Below are positions 1 to 8,188 of a stretch of 64,000 nt of DNA, piece after piece (position 1 is the stretch's first letter; every line of letters begins with the position of its first letter). Below the pieces are notes generated by a model. It had not been told where the DNA came from. It made no database searches and worked only from the letters and a program-made list of their open reading frames with translations. Where the stretch lies: assembly GCF_009668025.1 (NCBI RefSeq), contig NZ_WJXZ01000014.1:1645097-1709096 (forward strand), given 5' to 3'. The DNA is from Larkinella terrae. Its GTDB lineage: Bacteria > Bacteroidota > Bacteroidia > Cytophagales > Spirosomataceae. Made by a program: the position numbers and the translations under genes.

Positions 1-11
1 CGCTGACAGGG

Positions 12-2711
12 TTAGCGGAATTTTAGGGTCGTGCCGATGCGGAAACCGAGCTTCTGGTATTGCCAATCCTGCCACTTCGAAATTACTTCGACCCGGAAGA
101 ACGGAAAAATACCGGGAATCAGGCCGTCGAGGGCGTAACCGACTTCGGTGTAGTTTTTGGAATTGGGCGTGCCGAGGTAATGCACAAACAGGTTTTCCTT
201 TAAACCGGTCAACCGCACCACTGTGAGTTGGGTGATCAGAAACTTGCGGTATTCCATCAGCACGTGCCCTTCGACAAACCGCTTGCCGGTGCTGTACTGG
301 TAATACGGCAACATGCGGAAAATGGAGGTCGGGTCGCCCTGTTGCAGGAAAAACTCGTTGCCCTGAAAATGCTTGAAGTCCGGGAAAAACACGGCTTTGT
401 TGTTCAGAAAACCGCCCGCCGACACGTTGTAACTCAACCGGCTCCGAATACCGGTTTCGAACGAATGGCTCAAACCGGCCTGCAAAAAGTCGTAATCGAC
501 GTCGCTGATGTCGGACTCGCCGGAATGAAGCGGAATGCCTTTGCGGTAATTCAGCGTCAGTTCGGGGCTGTTGTTGCGGCTGGCCACCCGCCGACCGTTG
601 CGAATCCGATAACGTGTTGCCGCCAGTTTTCCCGACAGCGACAAATTGAAAATCAGCGCCTGATTGACCGGAAAACCGGCCGATCCTTCCGCGTTCGCCG
701 GGCGGTTGGGCGTGTAGCTGAACTGGTTCCAGTCAATCCACGGTTTCAGGTTCTCTTTGTAATTCGCCAGTTCGGTTCGTTCAGCGTACTCCAGGCTGCT
801 GTTAAGGCTGATGCGGTTTTGGAACGGCCGCGCGGCTACATTCAGGCGCAGAAAGTCGCGCTGGTAAAACTTCGCGTAATTCTTCTCAAACACCAGCGAA
901 GTAATCGAATTCAGGAACGGACTGATCGGTTCGTTCGGGTTCAACTGATTGACCCAGCGCCCGCCCGTCAGGCTGACGTTCGTGCTTTTGTAATTGTAAC
1001 CCACAAAACCCGTTCCGATAAACCGCTTCATGCCAAACTCGTAGCGCCCGGCTCCGCCGATGGTTAAATCCGGCGTGGGTTTGTAGACTTCCCGTCGTCG
1101 GGTCGAATCCCGTTGCGGTTTTCGGAGAAAATACCGCAGCCGCAGCCCCAGATCGAAGGTGTAGCCTTCCACGGTGTTGTAATAAATTTTCTGGAGCGGG
1201 CTATCCCAGGTCAGCGCCGTTCGCTTGCTGAAATTCCAGGTATTTCCCGAAATCAATTGACCCGGTTTGAACGTCTTGCTGTTCCGGTTTTTCTTCGTCG
1301 AATCGCGGACGGCTTTGGTACTGTCTTTTTCAACTTCAATTTTCTGGACAATTTTCAGGCTGTCGCGCTTGACGTAACTTTTCAGTTCGGCCGTGGTCAG
1401 CGGAACCGCCCGCAGTGAATCCCAGAACGCGTTGCTGCGTTTGCCCGCCAGCGAATCGACGATGGTGGAGTCGTTCCGCGACACCTCGACCTCTTCTTTC
1501 CGTTCTTTCTTGGCCTTGTATTCCTGTTTTTCGTACTCTTTCAGCAGTTTCTTGAAGTCTTTGGTCGAATATTCCTTCTGTTTGGCAATTTTATCTTCCA
1601 GTTTCTGGCCTTTAATGTCCTTATTGGAAAGCGAAACCGCCGGTTTGTCGAATTTTTCGTCCACAATCTTTACCTCTTCGACAAATGCCGGATTGACTTG
1701 CAGACTCTTAAACGATTGATTGATAATAAACTGGGCGTTTCCGGCGGCTCCCATAATCTTGCCTTCCAGGTTATAGCGTTGATTAACCGGCAGCCAGACG
1801 TTCTGCACCGGGCTGTAAACCTGGCGGATTTTGATGTCGAAGCCGAGCGGGTTGCGGGTTTCCAGTTGCAGACTATGAATGGCCCAACTGTTTTCGATGA
1901 TAAATAGATAGCCCCGAAAAACTCCCTCGCCGTAGGCCCGCGGCACTACCTGAATTTTGCTCACGTCGATTCCGCGCTCGCTGAAGGTTCCCTGGTATAC
2001 AAATTTGTAATAGGCGAAGGCTTTCGGCGACAGTGGCGAAACGGCGTTGTTGACCTCCGGGCGGTAGAAACTCGTCAGAAAATAATCGCTCACCGACAGG
2101 TTATCGCCCATCGAGTTGCGGGTGCCGATCAGGTGGTAGCGGTAGGTGTTGGGTTGCTTGAACGTCACTTCCGAAACCGACTCGTACAGCATCGGAACGC
2201 CAATCTTAAAACCGTCTTTTTCGGCTTCTTTCAACTGTTTCCGGTACATGAACTGCATCGGCAGGTCGGTTACGGTAAACGTCGTCTTGGTGTAGGCGCG
2301 GGCCGTAAAACTCAGCACCTGAAGCTCGTGGTATTTCGCTTTGGCAATGGCCCGGCGCATAATGCTGTAGGCCGGATCTTCCTTGCCCTCACGCGCCTGA
2401 ACTTCCTGCAACCGAAACGCCTGTTCCTCCATCGTAACGTCGATCGTTTGCCAGTCGCTGCCGATTTCAACGGCTTTTTCCTGCGCCTGAAAACCCAGGT
2501 ACTGGAAAACGATGCTGTATTTTCCCGGTTTCAGCGCCACTTCGTAACGACCTTCCGCATTCGTTATGGCTCCGTTCGACGTTCCTTTCACGACAATAGC
2601 CGCGTAGGGCAGAACCTCTCCTTTGGCGGTTTTGATTGTTCCCCGGATACCCTGGGCAGCTATAAATGGCGAAATAAAGAGGACGAAGAGGATAGTAAGA
2701 AAGTATTTCAT
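12..2711 (-). CDS. DUF5686 outer-membrane protein with N-terminal carboxypeptidase-like regulatory domain
   Basis: Predicted outer-membrane protein of 899 residues. Residues 1-19 are a signal peptide ending in a typical AAQ site. Residues about 22-95 form a CarboxypepD_reg-like beta-sandwich ('GTIKTAKGEVLPYAAIVVKG'), the plug-like module common at the N-terminus of Bacteroidota surface proteins. A DUF5686 body follows, interrupted near residues 385-415 by a Lys/Glu-rich charged stretch. The last third is rich in alternating aromatic/polar residues, as in beta-strands of a barrel, and the protein ends in KFR. DUF5686 proteins have no assigned biochemical activity. The ATG at 2709-2711 is well placed before the signal peptide. 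It is divergent from the M24 peptidase gene. Family assignment is firm, function unknown. Confidence 0.85.
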   Translation of the reverse strand: MKYFLTILFVLFISPFIAAQGIRGTIKTAKGEVLPYAAIVVKGTSNGAITNAEGRYEVALKPGKYSIVFQYLGFQAQEKAVEIGSDWQTIDVTMEEQAFRLQEVQAREGKEDPAYSIMRRAIAKAKYHELQVLSFTARAYTKTTFTVTDLPMQFMYRKQLKEAEKDGFKIGVPMLYESVSEVTFKQPNTYRYHLIGTRNSMGDNLSVSDYFLTSFYRPEVNNAVSPLSPKAFAYYKFVYQGTFSERGIDVSKIQVVPRAYGEGVFRGYLFIIENSWAIHSLQLETRNPLGFDIKIRQVYSPVQNVWLPVNQRYNLEGKIMGAAGNAQFIINQSFKSLQVNPAFVEEVKIVDEKFDKPAVSLSNKDIKGQKLEDKIAKQKEYSTKDFKKLLKEYEKQEYKAKKERKEEVEVSRNDSTIVDSLAGKRSNAFWDSLRAVPLTTAELKSYVKRDSLKIVQKIEVEKDSTKAVRDSTKKNRNSKTFKPGQLISGNTWNFSKRTALTWDSPLQKIYYNTVEGYTFDLGLRLRYFLRKPQRDSTRRREVYKPTPDLTIGGAGRYEFGMKRFIGTGFVGYNYKSTNVSLTGGRWVNQLNPNEPISPFLNSITSLVFEKNYAKFYQRDFLRLNVAARPFQNRISLNSSLEYAERTELANYKENLKPWIDWNQFSYTPNRPANAEGSAGFPVNQALIFNLSLSGKLAATRYRIRNGRRVASRNNSPELTLNYRKGIPLHSGESDISDVDYDFLQAGLSHSFETGIRSRLSYNVSAGGFLNNKAVFFPDFKHFQGNEFFLQQGDPTSIFRMLPYYQYSTGKRFVEGHVLMEYRKFLITQLTVVRLTGLKENLFVHYLGTPNSKNYTEVGYALDGLIPGIFPFFRVEVISKWQDWQYQKLGFRIGTTLKFR

Positions 2712-2907
2712 ACGCTCAGGTTAGCATTCGTAATGGAAAATAACTCTTCCGGACCATTGATGCAATAAAGAAGTAACGGACGGATCGTTCGATTCCGGTA
2801 TGATATGCGGCCGGTTTTTGTCGGCAAGATGTCGAAAGATAGGCTACAGTTGCTCACCGGAGCAGAAAATACGTATTTTTAACAAATTATAACGTTTGCT
2901 TTTTCCG

Positions 2908-4266
2908 ATGAACCGACTTCTCCTCCCGTTGTTTCTGGCTCTTTTTTTGACTTCCGGTTTGTTCGCTCAGCCGGTTTCTCCTTCCGCCATTCTGAACGAG
3001 CGCGAACGCGCCCGGGTGATCGACGAGATCCTGGAAGACCGATTTAATAATTTCTTGCCACAATTAATGCGCCGGGAAGGGATCGATATGTGGGTGATTA
3101 TTTCGCGGGAATACAACGAGGACCCGGTTTTGAAAACCATGCTGCCCAGCACCTGGCTCTCGGCGCGTCGCCGTACCATGATAGTCTTTTTTGATCAGGG
3201 CGCCGAGAAAGGCGTGGAAAAGCTGGCCATCGCCCGCTACGATGTTGGGAACCTGCTGAAAGGTGCTTGGGACATCGACGTGCGACCGAATCAGTGGGAA
3301 GCGCTGGTGAAGATTATCCAGGACCGCAAACCGAAGAAAATCGGGCTTAATTTCTCCAAAAACTACGCACATGCCGACGGCCTGACCTTTACCGAGCACG
3401 GCGAATTTCTGGAAAAACTCCCGGCTGACTACCAGAAAAGGCTGGTTTCGGCAGAAAAACTGTCGGTAGGCTGGCTCGAAACCCGAACGGAAAAGGAAAT
3501 GGCGATTTATCCGCTCATCTGCCGCCTGTCGCACCAGATCATTCAGGAAGGGTTTTCGGAACAGGTCATTCAACCCGGTGTAACGACCACCGACGACGTG
3601 GTGTGGTGGTTTCGCCAGCGGATTACTGAACTGGGCCTTGACACCTGGTTTCATCCAACGGTCGACATTCAGCGCGCCGACGCCCAACAATTTGAACACC
3701 TCCGGACTTTCTCGAAAAAACCGTCCCTGCAGGTGATCATGCCGGGGGATTTGCTGCACGTCGATTTTGGCATCACGTATTTGCGGCTGAACACCGACCA
3801 GCAGCAGCATGTTTACATCCTCCGACCCGGCGAGACCGAAGTGCCCGAGGCCATTCGGAAAGCGTTTCAGCAGGGAAACCGCCTGCAGGACATTCTGACG
3901 GAACGGTTTCAGGCCGGAAAAACCGGTAACCAGTTGTTACTCGAAGCGCTGGAGCAGGCAAAAAAAGAGGGCATTATGGGCACCATTTATACGCACCCGA
4001 TTGGCGTTCACGGTCACGCGGCCGGGCCGACCATCGGGATGTGGGACCAGCAAAAGGGTGTTCCCGGTTCCGGCGATTATCCATTGTTTGCCAATACCGC
4101 CTATTCGATTGAACTCAATGCCGCCGTCGAGGTGCCGGAATGGAAGAAAACCGTCCGCATCATGCTCGAAGAAGACGGGTTTTTCGATGGGAAGATCTTT
4201 CGGTACGTAGACGGTCGGCAAACCGAAATTTACACCATTCCCCGAAAGTTATCGTATGTAAAATAA
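2908..4266 (+). CDS. secreted M24-family metallopeptidase (Xaa-Pro aminopeptidase-like)
   Basis: A 452-residue exported metallopeptidase-fold protein. The frame is open from a TTG at 2896, but the ATG at 2908 puts a clean signal peptide (MNRLLLPLFLALFL... ending SGLFAQ) at the N-terminus and is preferred. An N-terminal creatinase/prolidase-like domain (about 30-185) precedes a pita-bread catalytic domain. Candidate metal ligands are Asp286 (in HVDFG), Asp297, His in GHAAGP near 370, Glu402 (in YSIELNA) and Glu near 421 (in MLEED), the usual D-D-H-E-E order of M24. Members cleave N-terminal residues before proline or act on related amide substrates. Here the export signal suggests scavenging of peptides in the periplasm. 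It stands alone between two divergent or convergent genes. Confidence 0.85.
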   Translation: MNRLLLPLFLALFLTSGLFAQPVSPSAILNERERARVIDEILEDRFNNFLPQLMRREGIDMWVIISREYNEDPVLKTMLPSTWLSARRRTMIVFFDQGAEKGVEKLAIARYDVGNLLKGAWDIDVRPNQWEALVKIIQDRKPKKIGLNFSKNYAHADGLTFTEHGEFLEKLPADYQKRLVSAEKLSVGWLETRTEKEMAIYPLICRLSHQIIQEGFSEQVIQPGVTTTDDVVWWFRQRITELGLDTWFHPTVDIQRADAQQFEHLRTFSKKPSLQVIMPGDLLHVDFGITYLRLNTDQQQHVYILRPGETEVPEAIRKAFQQGNRLQDILTERFQAGKTGNQLLLEALEQAKKEGIMGTIYTHPIGVHGHAAGPTIGMWDQQKGVPGSGDYPLFANTAYSIELNAAVEVPEWKKTVRIMLEEDGFFDGKIFRYVDGRQTEIYTIPRKLSYVK

Positions 4267-4434
4267 TTTAGATACGAATATGCGCCTGCCAGTTGCCCTG
4301 AATGTTAAAAGAATGAGAACTAATTAGTAAAAAATTAATAAAATTGTTCTTTGCTTAGAAATACTTAGTTTATCAGACTGTTCTATTATACCTTTTTACC
4401 GATCTGTGTGACCAGCTTAAGCTATGCACAGAAG

Positions 4435-4653
4435 TCAATCGGCTCCGATTTTAATGAATGTTTTCCGGCAGCCCAGACAACGGAACGAGCGATTAGGGAT
4501 GAAAAATAAAAGGCTTCTTGTTAGCCAGGATCGCGGGATCCGTTCCACTGCAGAATGGTCCCGGCCACAATGGGGGCAGCCCTTCGAGGTGGTAAATCGA
4601 CGGGAAATGGTCATGACGTTAAAGGTCATAGATAATAGAGATAAGGCTTTCAT
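4435..4653 (-). CDS. small zinc-ribbon protein
   Basis: A 72-residue basic protein with two paired-cysteine knuckles, CPHCG near residue 26 and CLGC near residue 59, spaced by a hydrophobic segment (SLLFFIP) and ending in KTF. This arrangement matches small zinc-ribbon proteins common in Bacteroidota; their role is unknown. The start is uncertain: Met1, Met9 and Met14 are all possible. A 108-codon frame on the opposite strand overlaps it but shows no recognisable motif. I prefer the minus-strand frame because of the two CxxC pairs. It lies in a wide gap between the M24 peptidase and aldolase genes. Confidence 0.55.
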   Translation of the reverse strand: MKALSLLSMTFNVMTISRRFTTSKGCPHCGRDHSAVERIPRSWLTRSLLFFIPNRSFRCLGCRKTFIKIGAD

Positions 4654-5058
4654 TGCACGTATCGTATTAAGTCACTCAAGATACGCAATACGCAGCTATT
4701 TAGGCTACCAAAAGATGGGTATAAATACTAAATTCTTGATTACTTTTTAGAAAATCGTATTTCAATTCAATACCGGGCAATAATTAGCAATAATTTTAAC
4801 CAATTTGACCAGTTTTTGGGTTAAATATCAGACAGTGATTTAAAAAAATTCTGGATTTTACTTACTTTTTGGAAAGTATAAATTTACTGAATTTGATTCT
4901 ATGGTCATTTTATCGATTGAAAAAATGGAATGAAAAACCTGATTTGGGAGGAGAAAAGCAGTGCCGGAATGAAGAGGAATTAATGCAGAAAAGTGAGTTG
5001 GGGCAGGTGGCACATGAGTCCGCCCGGCAAGTCTAAGCCGTTCGCTGTTCAACGGCAC
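4654..5058. other. AT-rich intergenic region
   Basis: About 400 bases between the zinc-ribbon gene and the aldolase terminator. It is AT-rich, with a 66-codon minus-strand frame at 4858-5058 that has no motif and ends inside low-complexity AT sequence; I do not believe it is a gene. The promoter of the zinc-ribbon gene should lie in its left part, but I could not pick a convincing box. Confidence 0.4.
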
Positions 5059-5091
5059 AAAAAAAGAGTTACAAGCCGAAGCTCATAACTC
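5059..5091 (-). terminator. intrinsic terminator of fbaA
   Basis: Read on the minus strand, an 11-base-pair stem (GAGTTATGAGC pairing with GCTTGTAACTC, two G-U pairs) closes on a TTCG tetraloop and is followed directly by seven T. It lies 21 bases past the aldolase stop codon. A UUCG-capped hairpin plus U-tract is a textbook intrinsic terminator. Confidence 0.9.
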
Positions 5092-5112
5092 TTAGCTCAA
5101 ATTCCTAACTCC

Positions 5113-6192
5113 TTACGCCAGGCGATTGATGCAATTTAAGTCTTCAAAAGCCACTTTCAGACGGCTCACCAGACTTTCTTCGCCTTTGCGCAACCAGACG
5201 CGCGGGTCGTAGTATTTTTTGTTCGGCGCATCGGCACCGGTCGGATTGCCCAACTGCCCCTGCAGATAGTCGCGGTTAGCTTCGTAGTAATTTCTAACAC
5301 CGTCCCAGGTCGCCCACTGAATATCGGTATCGATGTTCATTTTGATGGCACCGTAGTGAATGGCCTCCCGGATTTCGTCCCGGCTAGACCCTGAACCGCC
5401 GTGGAAAACAAAGTTGACCGGCAGCGGACCCGTGCCGAATTTCTGCTGAATGTAGTCCTGCGAATTTTTCAGAATGATCGGCGACAGTTTCACGTTCCCG
5501 GGTTTGTAAACTCCGTGGACGTTGCCAAAAGCGGCCGCAATTGTGAAATTTGGTGATATTTTCGACAATTCTTCGTAAGCAAACGCCACTTCCGAAGGCT
5601 GCGTATAGAGTTTCGAATCGTCGACGTCCGAGTTATCGACACCATCTTCTTCGCCACCTGTAACTCCCAGTTCAATCTCCAGTGTCATGCCGATTTTCGC
5701 CATCCGCTCGAAGTATTTGGCGCAAATTTCGATGTTTTCTTCAATCGGTTCCTCCGACAGATCGAGCATGTGCGAGCTGTACAGCGGTTTTCCGGTTTGG
5801 TCGAAATGTTTCTCGCCCGCTTCCAGCAGCCCGTCAATCCAGGGCAGCAGTTTCTTGGCACAGTGGTCGGTATGCAGAATCACCGGAACACCGTACAATT
5901 CGGCAATGGCATGAATATGTTTGGCCCCGGAAATCGAACCGGCAATTGCGGCTTGCTGGTTGGCGTTCGACAGGGTTTTGCCCGCGTAGAAAATAGCACC
6001 ACCATTCGAGAACTGAATGATTACCGGCGAGTTAACGGCTTTCGCCGTCTCCAAAACGGCGTTGACGGAGTTGGTACCGACAACATTGACCGCCGGAAGC
6101 GCATAGTCATTTTCGTTGGCGTGACGGAATATTTCGGAGACGCCTTCGCCGGTTACGACGCCGGGCTTAAATCGGGTTGCTACTTCGCTCAT
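5113..6192 (-). CDS. fbaA: class II fructose-bisphosphate aldolase
   Basis: Cleaves fructose 1,6-bisphosphate to glyceraldehyde 3-phosphate and dihydroxyacetone phosphate in glycolysis, and runs in reverse in gluconeogenesis. It is cytoplasmic and zinc dependent. At 359 residues it has the length of the class IIA (E. coli FbaA) type. Visible signatures are HTDHC with catalytic Asp109 and zinc ligand His110, NVHGVY with a second zinc His, and FHGGSGS with the third zinc His and phosphate loop; GGAIFYAGK is also typical. The gene is monocistronic, with its own terminator downstream at 5059-5091 and a 10-base-pair dyad in the leader at 6236-6276. Confidence 0.96.
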   Translation of the reverse strand: MSEVATRFKPGVVTGEGVSEIFRHANENDYALPAVNVVGTNSVNAVLETAKAVNSPVIIQFSNGGAIFYAGKTLSNANQQAAIAGSISGAKHIHAIAELYGVPVILHTDHCAKKLLPWIDGLLEAGEKHFDQTGKPLYSSHMLDLSEEPIEENIEICAKYFERMAKIGMTLEIELGVTGGEEDGVDNSDVDDSKLYTQPSEVAFAYEELSKISPNFTIAAAFGNVHGVYKPGNVKLSPIILKNSQDYIQQKFGTGPLPVNFVFHGGSGSSRDEIREAIHYGAIKMNIDTDIQWATWDGVRNYYEANRDYLQGQLGNPTGADAPNKKYYDPRVWLRKGEESLVSRLKVAFEDLNCINRLA

Positions 6193-6235
6193 AGTCAGTA
6201 GGGAATAAAAAAAATAGATAGCTTAAAGAAAAAAT

Positions 6236-6284
6236 AGGCTGATTCCTAGACGGTTACCTGTTTCCAGAATCAGCCTGCAAAGTA
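6236..6284 (-). promoter_or_regulatory. fbaA leader dyad with a partial -7 box
   Basis: AGGCTGATTC at 6236-6245 is an exact inverted repeat of GAATCAGCCT at 6267-6276 with a 21-base spacer. Immediately upstream on the minus strand is TACTTTGC (6284-6277), one base short of the Bacteroidota -7 consensus TAnnTTTG. If that box is used, transcription starts within the right arm, so the dyad could be an operator or a leader hairpin for fbaA. The dyad is certain, its role is inferred. Confidence 0.45.
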
Positions 6285-6304
6285 CGATTTATTTTCTAAA
6301 GTTA

Positions 6305-6398
6305 TTTCGCGGAGATGAGCGGAGAAGTAGAGAGTTAAGCGGAGGTTATATTCTTTTTCGCTGCTAACCGCTGATTTTCTCTGCTTAACTCCGCGAAA
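6305..6398. repeat. imperfect palindromic repeat, copy 1
   Basis: The ends are a perfect 10-base inverted repeat (TTTCGCGGAG ... CTCCGCGAAA), and the inner parts contain repeated words of the type GCGGAGTTAAGC and AGAGA. It sits just upstream of the tannase promoter. A related but more perfect copy lies just downstream of the same gene at 8085-8172. Confidence 0.75.
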
Positions 6399-6404
6399 CA
6401 AAAG

Positions 6405-6412
6405 TATCTTTG
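6405..6412 (+). promoter_or_regulatory. putative -7 promoter box (TATCTTTG)
   Basis: TATCTTTG matches the Bacteroidota -7 consensus TAnnTTTG exactly and lies 23 bases before the tannase ATG. The expected start of transcription near 6419 leaves a short leader. I found no clear TTTG -33 box; that position falls inside the palindromic repeat. Confidence 0.5.
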
Positions 6413-6435
6413 AGTTCAGCCCGAACCTGTATAAA

Positions 6436-8070
6436 ATGAAAGTTAAAAACCGCCTTTTTGTCTTTCTTTTCTTGCTTCCCATTGGAATAGCTAACCTGAA
6501 CGCCCAGCCCGGAAATACCGATTGCTCCTGCCAGCAACTGGCCAGACAGGCGTTTCCCAACGCGACCATTACCACCGCCGAATGTGTGGCCGCCGGAACG
6601 TTCACGATGCCGGGAAGTGGTGTTTCTGTCCCCGACCTTCCCGCGTTTTGCTGGGTTGCCGCGACCTTAAAACCAACTGCCGAATCGAACATCCGGATTG
6701 AAGTCTGGCTGCCTCAATCGAACTGGAATGGGCGGTTTTTAGGAACCGGAACGGGCGGTGGCGCGGGAAGCATCAATTACGGTGCCCTGATCAATGGCCT
6801 GAAACGCGGCTTTGCCACAACAAATACGGACATGGGAACCTCTCCGAATGCCAGCGAGGCCGTTGGCCACCCCGACCGCTGGACGGATTTTGGTCACCGG
6901 GCGACGCACGAAATGACAAAAACCGCTAAAGCCATCACGCAGGCCTATTACCAGAAACCGGCCCAGCGTGCGTATTTTTCCGGTTGCTCGACCGGCGGCC
7001 AACAGGCATTGATGGAAGCGCAGCGGTATCCGGATGATTACGACGGGATTCTGGTGGGCGCTCCGGCGAATAACCGCACGCATCTGCACACTGGTTTTGT
7101 CTGGAATTATAAGGTTACCAACGAAATACCAGGAAGTGCTTTTCTGCCGAAAGAAAAGATCGCCTTGATTACCAATGCCGTTGTAAAAGCCTGCGCCGGA
7201 AAAGACGGCGGGGCACCCGGCGATAACTTCCTGACCGACCCGAGGGCCTGCCGGTTTGACCCGGAAACCTTGCCCAAATGCCCCAACGGTACCGACGATG
7301 GAACCTGTCTGACGGCGGCCCAATTGGCGGCTTTGAAAAAGGTCATCACCGGGCCGATCAATCCCCGAACGGGCGAACGGATTTATACGCCTTTGCCCAT
7401 CGGAAGCGAGAATTCGTCGGCCGGTCTGGAATACCAGCAAAACCCCAAACAGGCCCCCAACTCGCTTTTTTACCAGTATCTGTGGGTATTCGGACCTAAA
7501 TTTGATTACAAAACGTTCGACTTCGACCGCGATCAGGACAGGATGGATTCCGTTCTGGCCCCGATTCTGAATGCGAATAATCCGGATTTGGAGCCGCTCA
7601 AAAAACGGGGCGGAAAAATCCTGATGTACACCGGAACGGCGGACCCGCTTGTGCCGTATCAGGATGCAGTCAGCTATTATGAGCGCGTGGTGGAAGCGCA
7701 GGGAGGGGCGAAGCGCACCGCCGATTTTTTCCGGTTTTACCTGATCCCCGGCATGGCGCACTGTGGGGGAGGACCGGGTTTGAACGACTGCGGTCAGAGT
7801 CTGGCGCTCAGCGTCCCGCAGGACAGCGAGCACGATGTCATGACGGCCCTGATCAACTGGGTGGAGAAAGGCAACGCACCCGACAAACTCATTGCAACGG
7901 CTTATTCGGGCGGGGTTGCCGCGAATGGTATCCGGTTTCAGCGGCCAATTTACCCATTCCCCAAATTGCCCAAATACAACGGCGGAGATCCCAAGTCCCC
8001 TGACAGTTACAAGGGCGTCGCTTATCCCAAACGAGCGGTTTTGAGACCGGCTGCGAAATATTTGAGATGA
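6436..8070 (+). CDS. secreted tannase/feruloyl esterase family hydrolase
   Basis: An exported alpha/beta hydrolase of 544 residues, in the family that hydrolyses gallate or ferulate esters of plant polyphenols and hemicellulose. A signal peptide (1-23, ending LNAQ) is followed by a cysteine-rich mature protein. The family's CS-D-HC signature is complete: Cys184-Ser185 in FSGCSTGG, Asp403 in TGTADPLVPY and His442-Cys443 in GMAHCGGG, where the two cysteines bridge next to the catalytic Ser and His. A lid-like insertion lies between about 215 and 390. The gene is alone on its strand. It has a -7 box 23 bases upstream and is framed by two related palindromic repeats. The exact ester substrate cannot be told from sequence. 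Confidence 0.9.
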   Translation: MKVKNRLFVFLFLLPIGIANLNAQPGNTDCSCQQLARQAFPNATITTAECVAAGTFTMPGSGVSVPDLPAFCWVAATLKPTAESNIRIEVWLPQSNWNGRFLGTGTGGGAGSINYGALINGLKRGFATTNTDMGTSPNASEAVGHPDRWTDFGHRATHEMTKTAKAITQAYYQKPAQRAYFSGCSTGGQQALMEAQRYPDDYDGILVGAPANNRTHLHTGFVWNYKVTNEIPGSAFLPKEKIALITNAVVKACAGKDGGAPGDNFLTDPRACRFDPETLPKCPNGTDDGTCLTAAQLAALKKVITGPINPRTGERIYTPLPIGSENSSAGLEYQQNPKQAPNSLFYQYLWVFGPKFDYKTFDFDRDQDRMDSVLAPILNANNPDLEPLKKRGGKILMYTGTADPLVPYQDAVSYYERVVEAQGGAKRTADFFRFYLIPGMAHCGGGPGLNDCGQSLALSVPQDSEHDVMTALINWVEKGNAPDKLIATAYSGGVAANGIRFQRPIYPFPKLPKYNGGDPKSPDSYKGVAYPKRAVLRPAAKYLR

Positions 8071-8084
8071 GGATAGTAATTATT

Positions 8085-8172
8085 TCGCGGAGTTAAGCAG
8101 AGATAAAATGAGTTCAGCGGAGAATAAAATAAAACTCTGCTGAACTCATTTTATCTCTGCTCAACTCTGCGA
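8085..8172. repeat. near-perfect palindromic repeat, copy 2
   Basis: Two 38-base arms (8085-8122 and 8135-8172) around a 12-base A-rich loop. The arms differ at only a few positions, and most differences keep G-U pairing in the plus-strand RNA. It shares the words TCGCGGAGTTAAGC and AGAGA with the repeat at 6305-6398. It lies between the convergent tannase and M20 genes, so it may act as a bidirectional terminator or be a mobile palindromic element. Confidence 0.85.
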
Positions 8173-8188
8173 GACAATCCTTCAAAAT

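Noticed and set aside
3064-3810. A 248-codon minus-strand frame opposite the M24 peptidase gene, and similar long opposite-strand frames in other genes
   Set aside because: They are shadows of strong coding frames, have no motifs and show Arg/His/Phe-rich composition typical of antisense translation.
4424-4750. A 108-codon plus-strand frame over the zinc-ribbon gene
   Set aside because: No motif; the minus-strand frame has two CxxC pairs and is preferred.
4858-5058. A 66-codon minus-strand frame upstream of the zinc-ribbon gene
   Set aside because: No motif or conserved feature, and it lies in AT-rich intergenic sequence running up to the aldolase terminator.
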